From Clostridia bacterium (GTDB taxonomy: Bacteria; Bacillota; Clostridia; Peptostreptococcales; Anaerovoracaceae), in contig CABJAP010000012.1 of NCBI GenBank assembly GCA_902363595.1, positions 1-64,000 on the forward strand: 64,000 nucleotides of DNA, given 5' to 3'. Below are positions 62,477 to 64,000 of the stretch, piece by piece (position 1 is the first letter of the stretch; each line of letters opens with the position of its first letter). Under the pieces are notes generated by a model, which ran no database searches, was not told where the DNA came from, and was given only the letters and a program-made list of their open reading frames with translations. The translations under genes were made by a program, and so were the position numbers.

Positions 62477-63559
62477 ATGAAAACAAAAAAAGTATGGGCT
62501 GTTTTGATAGCGGCTTTGATGGTTGCCGGACTTGCGGGCTGCGGCAAGAAGGCGGAAGAAAAGCCGGTGACCTACGAGATCGCTATGGTGACCGATACAA
62601 ACAGCATTCAGGATGGAGCCTTCAATCAGGCCGTATGGGACGGAATTGAAGATTTTGTGGAAGAAAAGCCAGTTTCCTATAAAGCATATTTGACTACTGA
62701 GGATACGACAGACGGCTATCTGCGGGCTGTGAAGGATGCGGTGGATGGAGGCGCAAAGATCATTATTGCCGCGGGTTCGGCCTTTGGCAATACCATCGAT
62801 CAGGCTCAATCCGAATATCCGCAGGTTTCCTTTGCACTGATCGACGGCCGTCCTCAGGATGGGGAAGGAAATGATGCGGAGGTCCGCAAAAATACGACAG
62901 CCATTACCTTTGCAGAGGAGCAGGCCGGGTATCTGGCCGGATATGCCGCAGTAAAAGAGGGATATAAGAAATTGGGATTTCTAGGAGGGAAGGAAGAGCC
63001 TCCGGTTCAGCGATTTGGGTATGGTTTTATCCAGGGTGCGGATGATGCGGCAAAGGAAAGCAGCCTTGCAGGAATTCAAGTCTGCTATGGTTATACTGGT
63101 ACTTTTAACGAGGATGAGGCAGTACAAAGCCAGGCGGCCGCTTGGTATGAGAAGGGTACTGAGGTGATCTTTGCCGGCGCGGGCGCTGCCGGGCGCTCCA
63201 TTATGAAGGCTGCAGAAGAAAAGCATGGCCGGGTGATCGGTGTGGATTTGGATCAGAGCAAGGATTCAAAGACGGTTATTTTTTCTGCTGTAAAAAATAT
63301 TCGCCCGGCGATCAGCGATATTCTGTGGGAGTATTACGAAGATAATGAATTTGCCGGAGGCCAGGTGATTGTCTTAGATGCCAAAACACAGGGAGTCGGT
63401 CTGGCGATGAACCCATCTACAATGAACAAGTTCAGCAGCGATGACTATGATCAGCTGTATAAAAAGCTGGCGGACGGAGCGGTTACCGTTAAGCGGGAAG
63501 ATATCAAGGATGCCGGAGCTTTAGCCACCGATCGGGTCAACGTGAAGATAGAAAAATGA
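62477..63559 (+). CDS. BMP-family ABC substrate-binding lipoprotein
   Basis: A 360-residue lipoprotein with the lipobox LAGC near residue 22 and a BMP/PnrA-like ligand-binding domain (VTDTNSIQDGAFNQAVWDGI, AAGSAFGNTIDQAQSEYP, GFGYGFIQGADDA-type segment). Such proteins bind nucleosides or similar compounds for an ABC importer. No permease or ATPase gene follows in this window; it ends at a terminator. It is co-directional with the omega-amidase gene by an 10-base gap. Confidence 0.87.
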   Translation: MKTKKVWAVLIAALMVAGLAGCGKKAEEKPVTYEIAMVTDTNSIQDGAFNQAVWDGIEDFVEEKPVSYKAYLTTEDTTDGYLRAVKDAVDGGAKIIIAAGSAFGNTIDQAQSEYPQVSFALIDGRPQDGEGNDAEVRKNTTAITFAEEQAGYLAGYAAVKEGYKKLGFLGGKEEPPVQRFGYGFIQGADDAAKESSLAGIQVCYGYTGTFNEDEAVQSQAAAWYEKGTEVIFAGAGAAGRSIMKAAEEKHGRVIGVDLDQSKDSKTVIFSAVKNIRPAISDILWEYYEDNEFAGGQVIVLDAKTQGVGLAMNPSTMNKFSSDDYDQLYKKLADGAVTVKREDIKDAGALATDRVNVKIEK

Positions 63560-63572
63560 TATGGATGAGAGA

Positions 63573-63605
63573 AGGGGCTGTCCAATGCGAACAGTCCCTT
63601 TTTCA
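63573..63605 (+). terminator. Terminator after BMP gene
   Basis: AAGGGGCTGT pairs with ACAGTCCCTTTTT around a nine-base loop. Repeat copy C starts directly after it, as copy B starts after the terminator at 47884. Confidence 0.85.
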
Positions 63606-63721
63606 TACAAATTTCGCAAAGCGTTGAAACGAGAAGGAACCGAAAATCTATGCCGTTGCTGCGGCCGTATCAGAGGCCGAAAACTGTCAATAGTGGATGG
63701 TTTGCGCAGGGATTGAGATAG
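63604..63721 (-). repeat. Dispersed intergenic repeat, divergent copy C
   Basis: On the minus strand this shows CTATCTCAATCCCTGCGCAAACCA, then further on CAACGCTTTGCGAAATTTGTAT, which aligns with copy B over the same order of blocks but with many differences. It starts directly at a terminator, like copy B. Confidence 0.5.
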
Positions 63722-63803
63722 TAGCCGCCTTTTCAATGGCCGCTTTCTCTCAGGATCGTTATCCTTATGAGGCGAAGCCTGACACTTTTCAAATTTAAAT
63801 CCG

Positions 63804-64000
63804 TTATTTTCTGTCTTTGATCGGCTTGTAAGTCAGGTGCTCCTGCACGCAGTTGTATGCCGGGCGCATCAGCTTTTTGCCGGCGATGAGTTCTTCCAGT
63901 CTGTGGGCGCACCAGCCGGAAAGCCTGGCGGTGGCAAAGAGCGGGGTCGCGATATCGGTGGGGATATCCAGGGCGCTGTAAACGAACCCGGAATACAAAT
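63804..64000 (-). CDS. Citrate synthase, C-terminal part
   Basis: The last 65 residues of a citrate synthase-family protein, cut off by the window edge. YSGFVYSALDIPTDIATPLFA is followed by ARLSGWCAHRLEELI and the closing RPAYNCV, matching the C-terminal end of citrate and 2-methylcitrate synthases. The 5' part lies outside. Confidence 0.9.
   Translation of the reverse strand, partial: LYSGFVYSALDIPTDIATPLFATARLSGWCAHRLEELIAGKKLMRPAYNCVQEHLTYKPIKDRK

Overview
The window looks like the chromosome of an anaerobic, endospore-forming Clostridia-type Firmicute. The evidence is strong AGGAGG-type ribosome sites, a purR-spoVG-prs-pth-mfd core locus with the same gene content as in Bacillus, a spore photoproduct lyase relative, a T-box leader before ileS, sigma-54 promoters, and an acyl-CoA dehydrogenase fused to an EtfA domain. 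A placement near Eubacteriales Family XIII / Anaerovoracaceae is my guess from the gene mix, not something the sequence proves.

Layout. 1-5.7 kb: an accessory stretch with a dispersed repeat, an alpha/beta hydrolase, an AT-rich orphan gene, a MerR/serine-hydrolase pair and a MarR/flavodoxin pair, the last two each behind a recognisable self-regulated promoter. 5.8-9.6 kb: rarA, then an AgrC/AgrA-like two-component pair divergent from a small membrane protein. 9.7-18.6 kb: a catabolic island with a GntR regulator, two creatinase-like M24 proteins, an APC permease, a hydroxyacid dehydrogenase, a four-carbon sugar-acid kinase and an amidohydrolase. 18.7-22.9 kb: SPL-like radical SAM enzyme, AraC regulator, pyk and mnmM. 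23.2-23.9 kb: six tRNA genes. 24-29.6 kb: a secreted nuclease, then an MFS transporter, a sigma-54 activator and an M20 amidohydrolase, with sigma-54 promoters before the transporter and the amidohydrolase. 29.8-38.4 kb: spoVG and purR divergent from murC, a half-length glmU, prs, pth and mfd. 38.4-44.5 kb: an ATPase remnant, two tandem small membrane proteins, a zincin and a divergent dapB, an ACAD-EtfA fusion, and a MATE pump. 44.5-47.9 kb: acetamidase, APC permease and MerR, behind a MerR-type promoter. 48.2-50.0 kb: ECF sigma factor with a membrane partner. 50.0-53.5 kb: T-box and a eukaryotic-like ileS. 53.9-64 kb: vanZ-like gene, rlmN, modABC with a MoCF protein, DMT exporter, NUDIX, nitrilase-family enzyme, BMP lipoprotein, and the 3' end of citrate synthase.

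The most unusual points are: (1) the M24/LtnD/OtnK island, whose two M24 proteins have lost different sets of metal ligands; (2) the paired sigma-54 promoters linking a transporter and a hydrolase to the activator encoded between them; (3) the IleRS with a G-x-H-H signature in place of H-x-G-H; (4) glmU reduced to its acetyltransferase half; (5) the acyl-CoA dehydrogenase-EtfA fusion; (6) a dispersed intergenic repeat family; (7) an 18-bp perfect palindrome on a promoter that points antisense into the GntR gene. Start codons were chosen by ribosome-site position, so several genes are shorter than the longest open frame. Everything was read by eye; no database search was possible.
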